Shown piece after piece: positions 44,254 to 56,572 of a DNA stretch of 64,000 nucleotides; positions within the stretch are counted from its first letter, which is position 1, and the number at the start of each line of letters is the position of its first letter. A program made the translations under genes and the position numbers. The notes under the pieces were generated by a model. That model did no database searches, was not told the DNA's origin, and was given only the letters and a program-made list of their open reading frames with translations. Source of the DNA: Zarea fungicola (lineage: Eukaryota; Ascomycota; Sordariomycetes; Hypocreales; Cordycipitaceae); assembly GCA_900169235.1 (NCBI GenBank), contig FWCC01000082.1:62001-126000 (forward strand), given 5' to 3'.

Positions 44254-46948
44254 CCTGTGAAAACGGATCGAAATGCCGAGTTGAAAGACAGGACACAGCA
44301 TGTAAACTATCAACAACCAATGGCATTTCATTGATGTCTATCCCAACTTAGTATTGCTAGATGTTAGAAAACAAATTAGAATGGCAAGTTACGTATACCA
44401 TTGCATTTGCGATTTATGCTCTTTTTTGGTAAAATGATTTACTCTTTCATAACCCTTTGGGACCTTGTTCCTCAAGTTTTTGTACAGTAGGCAAGAAGGA
44501 AAGATTATCCGCAAATGCAGAAGTGATGATGGTTCATGGTGCAAATGCACGTCAACTGCTGCCCATTTTGTACAACACAGGTACATTGCTTATGATGTAC
44601 ATCCTGCAGTCCAAAGGCTACAAAATTGATTTTATGACGACTTGAAGCAAATTTGAAGAGAAGACAGTCTTTTGTTGTTTTAGTGTGACGAAAAGGTTTG
44701 AAGCATCTCGTTTTTCGGGTATCCGGAGCTTGGAGTCATGCTGTTCCTGCAAGTCTCAGACACGACTAAGGCGCCTCAGTTCTTATTCCCGGTCACCGTG
44801 CTAAGACAAACTTCTCTCAAACTTGGTCAACCACCAACTGTGATTGGACCAATACCTGATCTGCCCCCTTTTGCGCTACATCACCTGGTCGTTGCAATGC
44901 AGCACCTCAGGACTCTCCATTATCTCTCCGCAAGCAGAAGACTACTGTAGCCAAACAGCGAATCGGCATACTGTTGTTTCTATATAAGACTTTTTAAATC
45001 CCACTCCAAGTATCACTGAAGATGCAGTGGTACAGCATCCTTACTGCTGCCGATCTGTTGGACCTTGTGTCGTCCCAGGTTGGAGCTGGATATCAAGATA
45101 AAGAAGTGGCAATCAACGCGAGAAACTGACTGGCCTTCCAGAACTAACATCATATATGGTAATAAGATTGTCACGGCTCTAGTGGGGTCTGGGCTGATGC
45201 ATGGCATCTTGAACATGTTTACACTTGGAGCGGTAAAAGCTGAGGAAAATTAAATTAACTCTAAACAACTAAATTTATAAAAGGAACCTCTATATTCCAA
45301 GTTGACAATAATGCAATATTAATAAAAATCTCACAAGTTTATTAAGAAACCTTGGCGATGCTGCGGCAGAGGCTGTCTGTCTTACCCTCCTGGCTTGCCA
45401 ATGGCGTGCTAGTGTTGTTCATTGCGATCCGTCAAGACCACTCAGAGCACCAGTTCCTCATCAGTGGCAGCAAGAGAGTGAACGACGGGTTGGATTGATT
45501 TCTGATGAGAACTACTCCTGATAGAGGTCCGCAAGTCATGGTCAAGAAATGGACACTGAGACGCTTTGGCCTGGGTGTCTGGGCAGCCCCAGCTACATAA
45601 TTATGTGGTTGCATGGGCCGCATTAGAGGAATACGAAAATAAGATAAAGAAATCACAATCCAAAGTCCTATGTCGATTCTGATGGGAGTCTGGACAAGCC
45701 AGTTTTGAACAAGAAGAAATATCACTGTTGGCCAACAAAGCTGTCCCCCGTCGGACACCTGCATATTGGATCTAGAGCCGCCGGCGCCGCAATAGCCCCC
45801 ATGCATATACGGCCACCAACGCTCAGAAGCTACTGTCCAGAAAGGGTCCCTGAAGGCTGGGATCAATTCTGTGGCTGTCACGCGCCATTGGCACTGCCAG
45901 TTGTTGCCTAAACCTTGGTGCTGTTTCAATTCCAGTAATATTACACTTAATAATTTGATTGTAAGTAAATATCCCCTTGGCTTTATTTAATGTGCTAATC
46001 CAATGCTGGTTGTGAATAGGACGCAATCTGTCGCTATGGTTAATGCCGTCTATAGTCCAGAATTTCACCGTGTTGGCAAGGAGAAACTTGTGTAACTTCT
46101 GTGCTTAAAATTGAAATAAAAAATGATGCAAATTGTTTCCCATTGAGGAATTTTTAAGAATAAAAATTTCCCCCATCTATTTGGGCCATGCAATACTGCA
46201 TTTTGAGTCTGTGCAAACACCTTCAGTGTGCCTTTAATACGAATATCTGCGTCTCTAGCTTTGGAAGCAGCCATAGAGCCAGGCGATGGCATTACCCAGA
46301 TGGTTCTGTTTCACTCAGATAGTAAGCTAAACATACCGATGTGATTAGTACTGCTTCTGGTGGCCAGATTTCGCGCATTGCTGGGTAGAAGTCTGGTTGA
46401 CAGGGATGAGATGGCACTGCTCGGTTATGATGCCGCGCCGGCACAGGTGTAACCACACCAACGGTACATGAGGACCCGTTTCGGCGATCAACTAGTAGTA
46501 ATACCCCAGAAGAGTTGGCACTGATGCTGGAGCTTTGACTGGCTACAGCTCCGCGTTTTGGCTATAAGCGGCCAAGTGAGCAGTCTGGTGGCAGGACGCG
46601 CCGATCAACTGCCCAAGGAGGCTTTTCGGCCGGTATAAACCCTGCTGCGACCGAAACTCCCCGCATTACAACCTGCCAAATGTAGATGCAGGCCATCGGC
46701 CCTATTTCATGCCCTGCACCGCGCAATCTCACCTAATGCCCTACATGACGGGGAAACAGTACCACCTGGCTGCTACGTAGCTTTCATGCCATATGCAGCA
46801 CGGCAATAATAACCGGCCATGAAGCGGTGGCTGCCGGTGGCTGCCGGTGGCGAAAAGCTCGGTAAAGGCAGCTATAAAAGGATCAGCCATGTCACCACGC
46901 CGGCAAGCCCCAGATCCGATCTCTTGGCAAACTTCGATCGTATAGTAC
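44254..46948. other. Intergenic, 2.7 kb
   Basis: No gene is supported. The 165-codon minus-strand frame at 45432-45929 and a plus-strand frame overlapping it have no recognisable motif or intron signals. The last ~350 bases hold two TATA-like elements before the glycoside hydrolase (46634-46640 and 46873-46880). Confidence 0.5.
46873..46880 (+). promoter_or_regulatory. TATA-like element of the glycoside hydrolase gene
   Basis: TATAAAAG lies 69 bp upstream of the ATG at 46949, a plausible core-promoter position with a short leader. A second TATAAAC occurs at 46634-46640. Confidence 0.5.
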
Positions 46949-48037
46949 ATGATGCTTTCTAAATTTCTCATCGCGGCCACAGCTGCCCTCCCAGCGGCAG
47001 CGACTGCCATCCAGAGAGATGCCAACTGTTTTCCGTATGGTAGTGCCCAGCTGCCTGGAAACCTGCAGGCTCCCAATGTGCCTCATGACCAGTGGTGGTG
47101 CCCGCAGAGTATGGCGTATGGGTTTCAAGGATTTTCCTATCCCCTCGAGGATGGTGATTGCTCTGGCTCGGACAACAGCTTCGATGCCATGAACCAGGAC
47201 TTTGCCCAGATGAAGAGGGACTTTGGAGCAACCATTATTCGCATGTACTATCCTGTATGCACACAAGAGTCTGTATTCGCTGCCGCCCTTGAGGCAGCGG
47301 CTGCAAACAACATGGCCATCATCTTCCAAGTTTGGACCAACTTTGGTGACGGGGTAAGTATTACTATGCTCTAGTAACGAAGTCAGCTAATATTTCTTTA
47401 GGATGTCTGGAGACAGTCTCAGCAGGCCATTTACAACACTCTCAACGATCCCAAGTACCAAGCCATCGCTCCCTACGTGGTGCATTCTGCCGAGTTTGGC
47501 TCTGAGCCAGTTGGTGATGGCATGGACGGCGACAATTTTGTCAATGACCTTGGCCTGTTCCGCAGCACGCTCAACGCTGACCAGATTCCTGTCGGCATCA
47601 GCGAGGACTGGGACCGGCCCGGCATTATGAGCGGCAGCGATGGCAATGGCCTCGGTCCCGTCGGCTCAGGCGTCAAGGCCAACTCGGATGTCGCACATAT
47701 CCATCCTATGCCCTTCTACCACGGCAACAACCCTGTTAGCGACGCATGGCCCTACATTCAACAGGAGACGCAATGGGTCCTTGATAATGTTGGCCTGCCT
47801 ACCATGATTAGCGAGACCCAGTGGGCATGGGGAGAGACGGACCATAATCCTGGAAAGTCCGATGTTGGCCCGCAGCAGTACATTCAGTTCTGGACAACGA
47901 TTGATGATAACTGCGAGTGGTTCCGCGACCGCCAGGTTGGCTGGTTCTTCCATGCGTGGCGTGGTGAGGACACTTTCGACATTGTCAAGCCCGACGGCAG
48001 TTACGCCATTCCCAACTGGAGACCTCGCAAATGCTAA
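46949..48037 (+). CDS. Secreted glycoside hydrolase, GH17-like (clan A TIM barrel)
   Basis: Exons 46949-47353 and 47402-48037 with a 48-base intron (346 aa). The signal peptide (MMLSKFLIAATAALPAAATA) is clear. The pattern fits a clan-A beta/alpha barrel: strand FGATIIRMYYP, then SAEFGSEPVGD with a candidate acid/base Glu, HIHPMPFYHG, and MISETQWAWG with a candidate nucleophile Glu. GH17 enzymes cut beta-1,3-glucans, so a role in fungal wall remodelling or plant and fungal glucan breakdown is plausible. The family assignment is moderate because the usual NEP around the acid/base is SEP here. There is no GPI signal: the protein ends in a Cys-Lys-rich RPRKC. Two start ATGs are adjacent (46949, 46952). 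Confidence 0.78.
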
Positions 48038-50583
48038 GGCGAGACCAGGGCAGCGAATATGCCAGTTAGCCATACCAGTTAAAGAGTAATTTATAATTCT
48101 CATTGAAGTCTTCAGGATGCTGTGTTTTATTTTCAGCCTTTGATCTAATTTGTCTTGATGACTATGTTGGGTGGCAAAGTCGAAGGAGTCAATACGAGGC
48201 GAAGAAACTTGCGATATTATCCTATTTCTCAAAATTTATTTCCGTTCAAGTCACCTCTCATATTAAGCCTCTTAGTTTTACCATTTTGTGCGTTTAGTTT
48301 CCTGAAGTGGTTGTGGTTCGCATCAAGACCACGGCTTGAACGACTTAGGGGAACGTCAATGCATTAGACAGGCTGAAAAAGAGGCTAGGTTACGATGTGT
48401 GGCTTAAAAGATACTTAGAAGGGTGTTAAAAACGTATTACCACCCACTGTATTTCGTGTGGTAAGCTGCATTTATTAGTGCGTGAGTGCGTGAGTGCGTG
48501 AGTGCGTCAGGCGTATTTCGACTTGCACTCGAGGCGTTTTCGTGATCCAGCGGCTAGCAGAGATGCTATGCTCGAATCGGCCAATGCGCATTGCCATTCT
48601 CGGTTTAGCAAGGAACGGCACTGACCAGAAAATAGTCCCTAACCCTATACAGCGACTTCGTGTGAATTCCAAGTGCGAAAACAGGCCTGCCAAGCAATAT
48701 ACGAAACCACCAATTCTAGCGTGCAGAAACACCGTACCAGTGGCGGGTTCAGTAGTTATAACGCAGTTGTCACGTTCGGAGTGCTCTAAATATTGTTCAA
48801 ATATCAAGGTTAGGTGGTAAGCCAGTAAGTGTTACATATTTTCGCATCGAATATCTCGGGCTAAATCGCACAGTGCCACCGCGGGAGGACTTCGTAACTC
48901 GGTCTAGTCTCTATTAGCCAGCCCATGAAAGAGTCATTTGTTGTTCGGTAAGATAATGATTGGCTTCAAATAATGGGCAGCAAAATATGCTCAAGCGAAT
49001 ACATCGCCTAACTAAGCATTGAAATTGAAGGACGAACGCTGCTACACGCTATTGTACGGCATGGGCATTTATTCATCCCTTGCAAGAAAAACACTTTAAA
49101 TCCGATATATTCTATTTTTATCATCGTATTGAGTACCTGTAGCCGCTTTTCGCAATAAATAAAGCCATTGGTCAGCATGTTTCTGTCACCTAGTGTAGAT
49201 TTTCAACTATGACATAGTCGAGAGACATGAACTCGGACAACTTTTTATTGCAGACTTTCTTTAATGGGAGACGCCCATAGCAGTCCTGATAAAGTGTATC
49301 GTATCAGTTTTGAACTGTTTGATTCCGAGAATTACCAACCATGCCTCTGAGAGATAACTGTCGCTTCCAGCGCTACCCCTTGCTGCTGGACATGGTTCGG
49401 GTCTTGGACCATTATGTGATATGTCCTACACCTTGAGCGGCAAGGACGCGTACGCGTCAGGTTTGACGCTGGCCTCGTAGTTTACCGCTTACGAACTTGA
49501 GCGAGCTCAGCTGTTCATTGCAGATAGGCATATGTAATACAAAGATTTGGTAGAAAGTTCTCCAAAATTGCAGTAGGCAGCATCTGAGCACTATAACATG
49601 TGATGCTGCGGCGTTTCCTTTCGCCTTGAATTGTTATCGTGCCAGGGTCTATTCATAGGTGATCAACGTACTAGAATACGCCTTACCAGACCTCCATTCT
49701 TATTCATATTTCATTTTAGAGCTAGTGACTAAGTGACCGCATGCTCGTTTTTTACTGGAGACTTGTGGTTAAACTGTGGTGTTGCTTTGGACATGAGATT
49801 CCAGCAGCTCATCATGCGATTGAACTGCCGCCGCGGCCAACCGTAAAACTCAGACCATTGTCCCAAATCTTTCCGTGGTTTCTTTCCGGGGTTTGACTTT
49901 TGACTCCTATGTACATTATTGAACTGGCATAACCGCTGTAGCTGGTAGTGTCTAGGTCTCCTCTGCATGAGACTGACTACGTGTGAACAGTGTCTATTAT
50001 TAATTCAGCACGCACCCGCTAAATTGGCGTGTACACCATAAGCCCATTTTAGAATCATGATCTCCTCTTATGAACACGCTCATGTGTAACAGGTAAAAGA
50101 CTAGAGCAGGTCAGCACGTTTGTCAGCCATTGTTACCGGGATCATTCAACCCGGATCGAAAATTACTTTCTCGTGCCATTTACGCCCTACTGGTATTTTT
50201 TTATACGAATGATTGGTGGTAGAGCCTCGAAAGGCAAAGTTAGCGTAGTTATAGAGTGGCCTTAGTCCAGCCAGCAACCACCAGCCAACAAACCCCTGCC
50301 AGCTCACCCTGATAACATCCTGAATATAGGGCGTTTGCTTTCATAGTCTAAGCCGAAAATGGTTTCTAATTGCTTGTAAGTAATGAATTATGCGAGTTAC
50401 TATTCTATTACATCTTAGGACAGGGGGTCTATGATATTTATAACATCACAAACTTTATAATTACCAACACAAACCAGTTATAAGTAGTGGTAACATCGCC
50501 CTTCTTCACATCAGAATTCAGCAGTCTCTAGCTTCCTACTACATACATATTTTCTAGTTTTCTATACATTATCAAGTCTCAAA
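48038..50583. other. Intergenic, 2.5 kb
   Basis: No gene is supported. It contains an 8-bp tandem repeat at 48477-48508. A minus-strand frame at 49729-49968 is basic and Trp-containing but matches nothing I know. The right end is the promoter of the small secreted protein at 50584. Confidence 0.5.
48477..48508. repeat. 8-bp tandem repeat, four copies
   Basis: AGTGCGTG occurs three times exactly, followed by AGTGCGTC. Confidence 0.9.
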
Positions 50584-51043
50584 ATGAAGAACGCTCTCTT
50601 TATCGCGGCAGTCTTTAGCGCAGCAATTTCAGATGTTGCTGCCACTGTCTACATCGGCCATAATTTCTTCACTGGCCAGTGGTGTAAGTATCCTACAATT
50701 CTCCATACCTCCAACCAAACCTAATAAATTCTTTGTTTAAGCTGCCACTTTGAACGAGCAGGGGCCATGCAAGGGCAGAAATAATGTCGCCGACTTCACA
50801 AATCTCTTTGAAGGGGGTAACCGTAATCCCGGAAATCCTCTTGGCAGCCAGAGCCCTGGTACCATTACGAACCCCTGTGGCCATACGTTCACTGCACCAA
50901 ATGGATTCCAGTATAACATGGCATTCTGCGGCACTGCTGATATTGCTCTCTTCAACGGAGGAGATACAAGCAGTTTCAATCACAAGTGCGAGCGCTTCAC
51001 TAAGGACATTGGCTGCGGCTGGACTCACCAGTGGAAATGCTAA
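50584..51043 (+). CDS. Small secreted protein with six cysteines
   Basis: Exons 50584-50683 and 50742-51043 (133 aa), with a 58-base intron (donor GTAAGT, acceptor TTTAAG). The signal peptide MKNALFIAAVFSAAISDVAA precedes a mature part with Cys43, 79, 96, 116, 125 and 133, an even number consistent with disulphides. The mature chain is Gly/Asn-rich (FTNLFEGGNRNPGNPLGS) and ends in GCGWTHQWKC. I do not recognise the family. It lies between the GH17-like enzyme and another small Cys-rich gene. An effector-like or antimicrobial function is possible but unsupported. Confidence 0.75.
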
Positions 51044-52599
51044 GCGAGTGCCGCTTTCTGTCGCGTCCAGTGCTTGTTTGCAGAATTGATCGGTGGATGC
51101 AGGACTCTACTTTACTGATTCAGATGATGTACCAGGCCGCTTGCCTAGAAAGACATTCTGCCAATGCCGTCTATAGTTACTCCATATATCAATTTCAAAG
51201 TCTCCTGTACTGTCTCTCTCTTAATTTGGCTGTGATATTGTAAGAAATGAATCCCACCATGTATTCCAAATAGTGCCTGCTTCATACCCCTTCTTTCAGC
51301 AGGCATCAAATAGCTCAACTTTCACATAGCCTTCAAAGTAATTCCTCAAGAGACTTAGATGACAGCATAAAGAGAGCTATTGTGCTCGAAACAGTGATCT
51401 GGGTTCATTTTACATTGTAGTGAGGCTTGGGGCTAATATACGAGCGCTGTATTGTATACGCTTCCTTGTTGATAAGTGTCGCTAGAGCCGGTATCAAATT
51501 GGGCATAATACACCACAGTCTTAAGCCATGCTCCATAGCCAGCGGAGCTAATTCTATAAGATGGAGACGTCTCAGTTGGCGGGTTTTAAATTAATTGACT
51601 CGATCGCAATTTTTCCTGTTGTGGAAGGAGGCGCTTGACCAAGTCGTTTCCACTAAATTACACAAGGGCTAGTTATTCATATCCCAGCGAATAGTCCATT
51701 CCACCGATACTGACATTTGCAATGTAAACAGTTTGCTGAGTGCTTGGAAGGGGCATCATCCTATCCATTATTCAGGCGGAAAGGTAGAGAACGGTGCAGT
51801 GAGGAATACACCAAATAGCCAAAGTAGGTCAATTTAATAGGGTGTAATGTACAGAAATGGTAAGATGAATAAAATTAAACGGACAACACAAAGGTCAAAT
51901 GTGATGCCGCTACTCGTCAGGCATCGAGATACTCTCCCATGGCCGTTACACACCCGGACAGAAAAGACAACGACGTAGGATCCGCTCTACGCATCGGAAA
52001 CCGGCCAGCCATATGCCTGAAGCCCAGGCATTCACATGCTGACCTGTTCTCCAAGCCAACTCATCGTATTCTGGCCAGCCTGCAGGGCCATTAGCAGGAC
52101 TTCCAAGGCGATACGCATCGAAATTGCACTAAAATTGCACTAAAATTGCACCAAATTGCACTGTGCGGCTAAATATCCCTTTCGCCCATGGTAGAGGGAC
52201 CAAGAGTTCTGGAAACTCAAAGAGAGCAATGGCCTTGCCATTTTCTACTGCTACAGGCAATGCCTGGTAGTGATAGTGAGGTTGACAATGAAAGGGATAC
52301 AGTTATATTTAGCGGGTATTGTGCGTAGCCCTCTAGGTAACGACATTACTTATATGTGCTACATATACATCTCAAAAGAGTGTTTGATGTCTTATCCAGC
52401 GCAACCAGCTAAATAAACCCGGACTGTAGAAAGCTCAAATCTAGAACCAAAAGAGAACTGTGCGTTTGTCTCTGTAGTAAGTGAACGCGCCATAGCCACG
52501 GCTGAGAAACAAACTAGAATAGTAGAATAGTATACAATTTCAAACTTCTGTCCAGCTAGTTCAGTCGCTATTCTATATCGATGCGGCGGCCCCAGTTGC
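51044..52599. other. Intergenic, 1.6 kb
   Basis: No gene is supported. Short frames only. It contains the 11-bp tandem repeat at 52121-52161. Confidence 0.5.
52121..52161. repeat. 11-bp tandem repeat, about four copies
   Basis: Units of the form TAAAATTGCAC, with small changes at the first bases, repeat about four times. Confidence 0.85.
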
Positions 52600-52855
52600 C
52601 TAGGTAGAGGAAAACGTGCACACTTGGGTGCAAGGGCAGCCCTCAAATGGCCCGGCCACAAGCTCTGTGCAACATGGTTCTCTGAACCATTCAGGGCATT
52701 GCTAGAATATAATTAGTATGTGGAAAGAAACAAGATAGCCTTTGAGAATTACCCACCTCGCCAGATTGGGATTTAGCAACCGCGGCCTCGGCTGGAATGG
52801 CGGAAGCTAATCCAGTAAGCAGCGCAATAATAGTAGTAGAGGTGACGAGCTTCAT
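52600..52855 (-). CDS. Small secreted Cys-rich protein revealed by splicing
   Basis: Minus-strand exons 52757-52855 and 52600-52701 (66 aa). Exon 1 encodes a signal peptide (MKLVTSTTIIALLTGLASA) and a short Ala/Lys/Ser stretch with no Cys. Removing a 55-base intron (donor GTGGGT, branch CTAATT, acceptor CTAG) adds a 33-residue domain with Cys35, 43, 44, 55, 57 and 61. Its spacing is C-x7-CC-x10-C-x-C-x3-C, and it ends at a TAG shortly after. Without splicing the frame ends in a short hydrophobic tail and has one Cys, so the appearance of six Cys after splicing supports the model. The family is unknown. TATA-like TTTATATG lies near 52914-52921 on the upstream side. Confidence 0.68.
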
Positions 52856-53812
52856 TGTAAGTGACTTATAGACGTAAAATGAAATGAATAAAGCTAGGGA
52901 GGATGTGGTAGACTTTATATGCATTCGGGGCCTTTATTGTCTGCTCCTGATACCTTAGCTCGCCTGGCTTTACAAAACGTAACAGTGCTCCATCCTTGGC
53001 TGCTATACTGACATTTACCATCATCAATCTTACAGAGTAAGGCTACTAGTATAAGTTTAAGCGCCCATGATGGGCAAGATCATCCTCCTCTGACTCGTAG
53101 GTTTACCAATGCTAAACTCGGGCAACGGTGTGCCGGACGCTTCCCCCTGTTTACCAGAGGGTTTCAACAAGGTCCTCAAATAGACTGAATTTAGGAGAAA
53201 CCCGTAAGTCGTACTGGATATTTCCTCTTCTCGCCTAGCATTCTCGCATAGCATTTGTAAGCTCTAAACCTCTTGTAACCGTCAGGTAGACAGGGGAAGG
53301 CATCCGGCACAGCGTCGTCCGACTTTAGCACATCGCACGAAAATTCAAGCTTATTATTATGCACTCCTGTGTCGATACCCACTTTGTCCTGTTGGTTACG
53401 CCCGTCAGCAATATGAAGTGGCAAGGTGGCGTCTACTTGCGTAAGCTAGCGCAACCCAGCGTACCATGCATAGTCAACTCGCAGGGTCCTGGACGACAGC
53501 AATGATAATTTATTTAACCTCCCTTCTATCCAATTAAAGCATTACCCAGTAGGCGCGTCCGAGGGCCACCCGTGTCTCGGCACAGATGAAACGGAGACTC
53601 GGCCACAAATCCACAATTGGCTCAGGATGGTTTAGACTTCTAACTAATGAACCAGAATTCTGTCTGCTGTTTGATATTAACAACGAAGTTCGTCCCCGAG
53701 CATTTGGAGAAACTAGCTGGCCCATTAATCTTACTTGCACTGATCTATACTGAAATCCAATACAGATATATCTAATATTGGACCTAGATTACCTAGGCGG
53801 AACTCTAGACTA
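52856..53812. other. Intergenic with an inverted pair of coding-like fragments
   Basis: Only the diverged inverted repeat at 53110-53172 and 53270-53330 stands out. The frames through the arms are short and have no start or splice context that I can support. Confidence 0.5.
53110..53330. repeat. Imperfect inverted repeat, arms ~62 bp, coding-like
   Basis: The plus strand of 53270-53330 resembles the reverse complement of 53110-53172 at roughly three of four positions, separated by about 97 bp. Translated in matching orientation, both arms give a VPDAxPCLPxG core: GVPDASPCLPEGFNK on plus in the left arm and AVPDAFPCLPDGYKR on minus in the right arm. This looks like two diverged copies of the same short coding fragment. 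Confidence 0.6.
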
Positions 53813-54736
53813 TCATCTAGTAACTCCACCACTAACTGAAATATTCTGTCCTGTAATCCATCTAGATTTCTCGTTAACGAGAAGAAGCACCGCATCTCCA
53901 ATATCTGCCTGAGATCCAGCACGATCAGCAGCCAGAGTAATGTCAATAAATGGCTGCATTAAAGCTTAAGCATATTCAGGAGGCTGAATATCTGTAGGAA
54001 CTGGCCCCGGCGCGATCGAATTAACGGTGATCCCTCTGCTTCTACCAAGCTGCGCATAGAAACAAATGTCAGCTTTTGAACGAGCCTGCAGGTGCACATC
54101 TGAAACCGCATTGAGAGCATCGGGACCTACAATTTTCGCCCATGACCAGGTCAAATTCTCCAGTGCAGCCTTGCTTGCACCATAGGTACAGGTAATGTCG
54201 CTACCAAGTTTTGACTGAATGGAAGATATGTTGATAATGCGACCACCAGGTGGCATGTGGGACACAACAGCGTTAATCATGTACAAGGGACCATTGACAT
54301 TGATCTGGTACACTTTTTGGGCCTCCTCAGTATTGATGTCGCTAAACATGTCAACAATAAATCCAGTGCCGGCATTATTAACTGAAGGGTGGTTAGCGCA
54401 GATGGAACACTTTAGGGTCAAGGTGAATAGTAGAAGCTTGCCTAATATATCAACATGATTTGTTTGAAAGCCTTCGAGGGCCGCCTTGACGAGGTATTTC
54501 GCGCCATCCAAAGTGTCAACATTGGCTTGTACTACAACGGCCTTGCCTCCTGCTTCACGAACTGCAGTGGCCACATTTTCTGCTCTTTGTGCTGTGGAAT
54601 CTGATTGGTAATTGATAATAATAGCCGCTTTATTACGAGTAAGAGCCAAAGCGATCCCTGCCCCAATTCCATTTTCCCGCCCTGAGCCTGTAATAATGGC
54701 AACTTTGCCTTCAAGTGAGAGAGTGTCGATGGCCAT
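53813..54736 (-). pseudogene. Short-chain dehydrogenase interrupted by an in-frame TAA
   Basis: Starts at 54736. The N-terminal part has TGSGRENGIG (cofactor), VNNAGTG, NISSIQSK and YGASK (catalytic Tyr/Lys). Two likely introns, 54382-54441 (a GC-AG type with a CGCTAAC branch) and one removing about 81 bases between WSWAKI and LGRSRGITVNSIAPGP, are both multiples of three and stop-free. The frame reaches a TAA at 53966-53968 after PTDIQPPEYA. Downstream in the same frame is the normal SDR C-terminus (PFIDITLAADR; GDAVLLLVNEKSRWITGQ; ISVSGG) up to a TGA at 53813-53815. The chain up to TAA would lack the last ~50 residues of the fold. It is either a nonsense-mutated gene, a stop-readthrough product, or carries a noncanonical intron over the TAA. 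Confidence 0.75.
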
Positions 54737-56572
54737 TATGATTCTGGTTATACTGAGTACAGTAAAACGTTGTAGTATCTTGCAGGCTAAATCCTAGAAG
54801 AGTTATGGGAGGGGAGGGCATTTAAATTTATAATCACTTAGCACTCATGGTAGGTGTTGCCAGCGACATTTTGTCTAATTCCGCAACCCACTTAAAGCCC
54901 ATGAGAAGTGGAGGTTAGACACACGTCTTACGCTTGTCAACTCTTGCTCTTGAATGTTCATCTTTCTAGGGGTGGGAGAAGCTATTCCAGGTTTAGTATA
55001 CATTTACGAGACAACCAATCAAAACAGACTTACACGAAAATAGTGTAAGCGCTCAGGCCTCTAAGCAGGAGCAAACGGGGATTTAAATCGGCTTGATAAG
55101 TAGGCGCGCAATACGAACCCGAATCGGCTCGCAGAGTGGCACCAAAGCCCGGCTCTAACACAAAGTAATATCGCAAAACGGCAGCGCCCACACCGGGGAC
55201 GGCTTGTAGCCGCCGTAGGACTACAAAGGCAGTAGGCCAAATCACAATACGCTACCTAGGGTTGAAATTCAGGAGCGTCACCACTCCTTAATTTGTGGCG
55301 TGTCGCACCCATTCCGATAACACACTTATAACTGCAGAAGGGGTTATGCTATAGGAATTCTAGTTTTTCCCTTTCTCAGTATCTTATAGACCTTTTCGGC
55401 TTCTTGAGCTTAGCATAATTTATGCGGAGTATTTATTATTATGCATTATTTATTAGCACCTAGAGCACGTTGTCCAAGGCATACCACTATTTCTACACCA
55501 ATGTAGTGCTATTACTACACCCAGTCTCCATACGAGCTGGCCTGTGCAGCCCTGCCTGAAACATGACTTACCCTGTGCTTAGAGATTTTTTTAGGTTTCC
55601 ATTTTTAAATACAGTGCTTACACTCACTACTTTCCTAATTAGAGCAGTGCAGATTGCCCTATTAGGAATAGTGGCTAAATCTTTAGAGACTGTCATAGTC
55701 TCTATGAGTCGACTATATAACAGGGAGCGCAAAAGTCAACTGCATAGGTATTTAGCGGGTGTACTCAGCCCTGTGGCTCTCCTTTAAAAGCCAGCGGAAG
55801 CTTATAAAGATGACTCTAAAAAAAGTTCCAGCCTTTAGGGCCACTGTGTGCGCATGTGTATTCGTATTATTGTATACATTCTCTTAAACTCGAGCCTCTT
55901 AGAAGCAAAGAGGCTTATTGCCAACCCAAACGTATGTTACAAATGAAGGCCCTCACAGCCATTGGCATGGACAGTTTACACCATAAGCTATGAAGAATGC
56001 ATGCGAGGAAAAAACATCCAAGTTTTCTTCCTCGTCTTTACCTAGCCTTTCACGGTTTTCATGGCAAATGCCTTGTCTATGGTTCTTCGTTTCAAATATC
56101 GACATCAAATACATTCAAGTCGTAAATACGCAGCTCATTATTTATTGTCAAATATGGTGTATTGCTGAGACCCAAACTTATTGCCAATATGAAATTCAGT
56201 TCAGAACCTATCACGCCGGACTGGCTCTGTTTACCATGTTTACCCTCAGAGGCTCTATAATTCAGAATAGTTCCTTGTGAGGGTGTTTGCGACGTCTTTC
56301 TCATGTCCGTGGCAAGACCGATGGCAACACCAAAGATGTGTATCAAGTAATAGATTGCAATAGTTGCTAAATTAGTCTATCGAGAGCACTTTTGAAGCCG
56401 AACGGCTTCTCACACAAACATCTAGCTAGACTTGCACTTTATATAAACGAAACCAAATATTGGAGTACTAGGTTAAGAAAGGAAACCGGGTTTGCTGAAG
56501 CGGGTTGGCGCGGCGCGGATCTGTAATGCCCGCACTTAATGCTTGCACTGGGCACATATGAACTCTCGTATA
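54737..56572. other. Intergenic, 1.8 kb, A/T-rich
   Basis: No gene is supported. Short stem-forming sequences occur, for example AGAGACT/AGTCTCT around 55684-55702 and GCCTCTT/AAGAGGC around 55895-55916. Frames here are short and motif-free. The stretch could contain decayed mobile DNA but nothing specific is recognisable. Confidence 0.45.

Noticed and set aside
45432..45929. 165-codon minus-strand frame
   Set aside because: It is Trp/Pro-rich and looked interesting, but has no signal peptide, no known motif and no splice signals.
55895..55916. Hairpin GCCTCTT/AAGAGGC as a possible small RNA gene or terminator
   Set aside because: The stem is only seven pairs with no tRNA boxes or other support; expected by chance in A/T-rich DNA.
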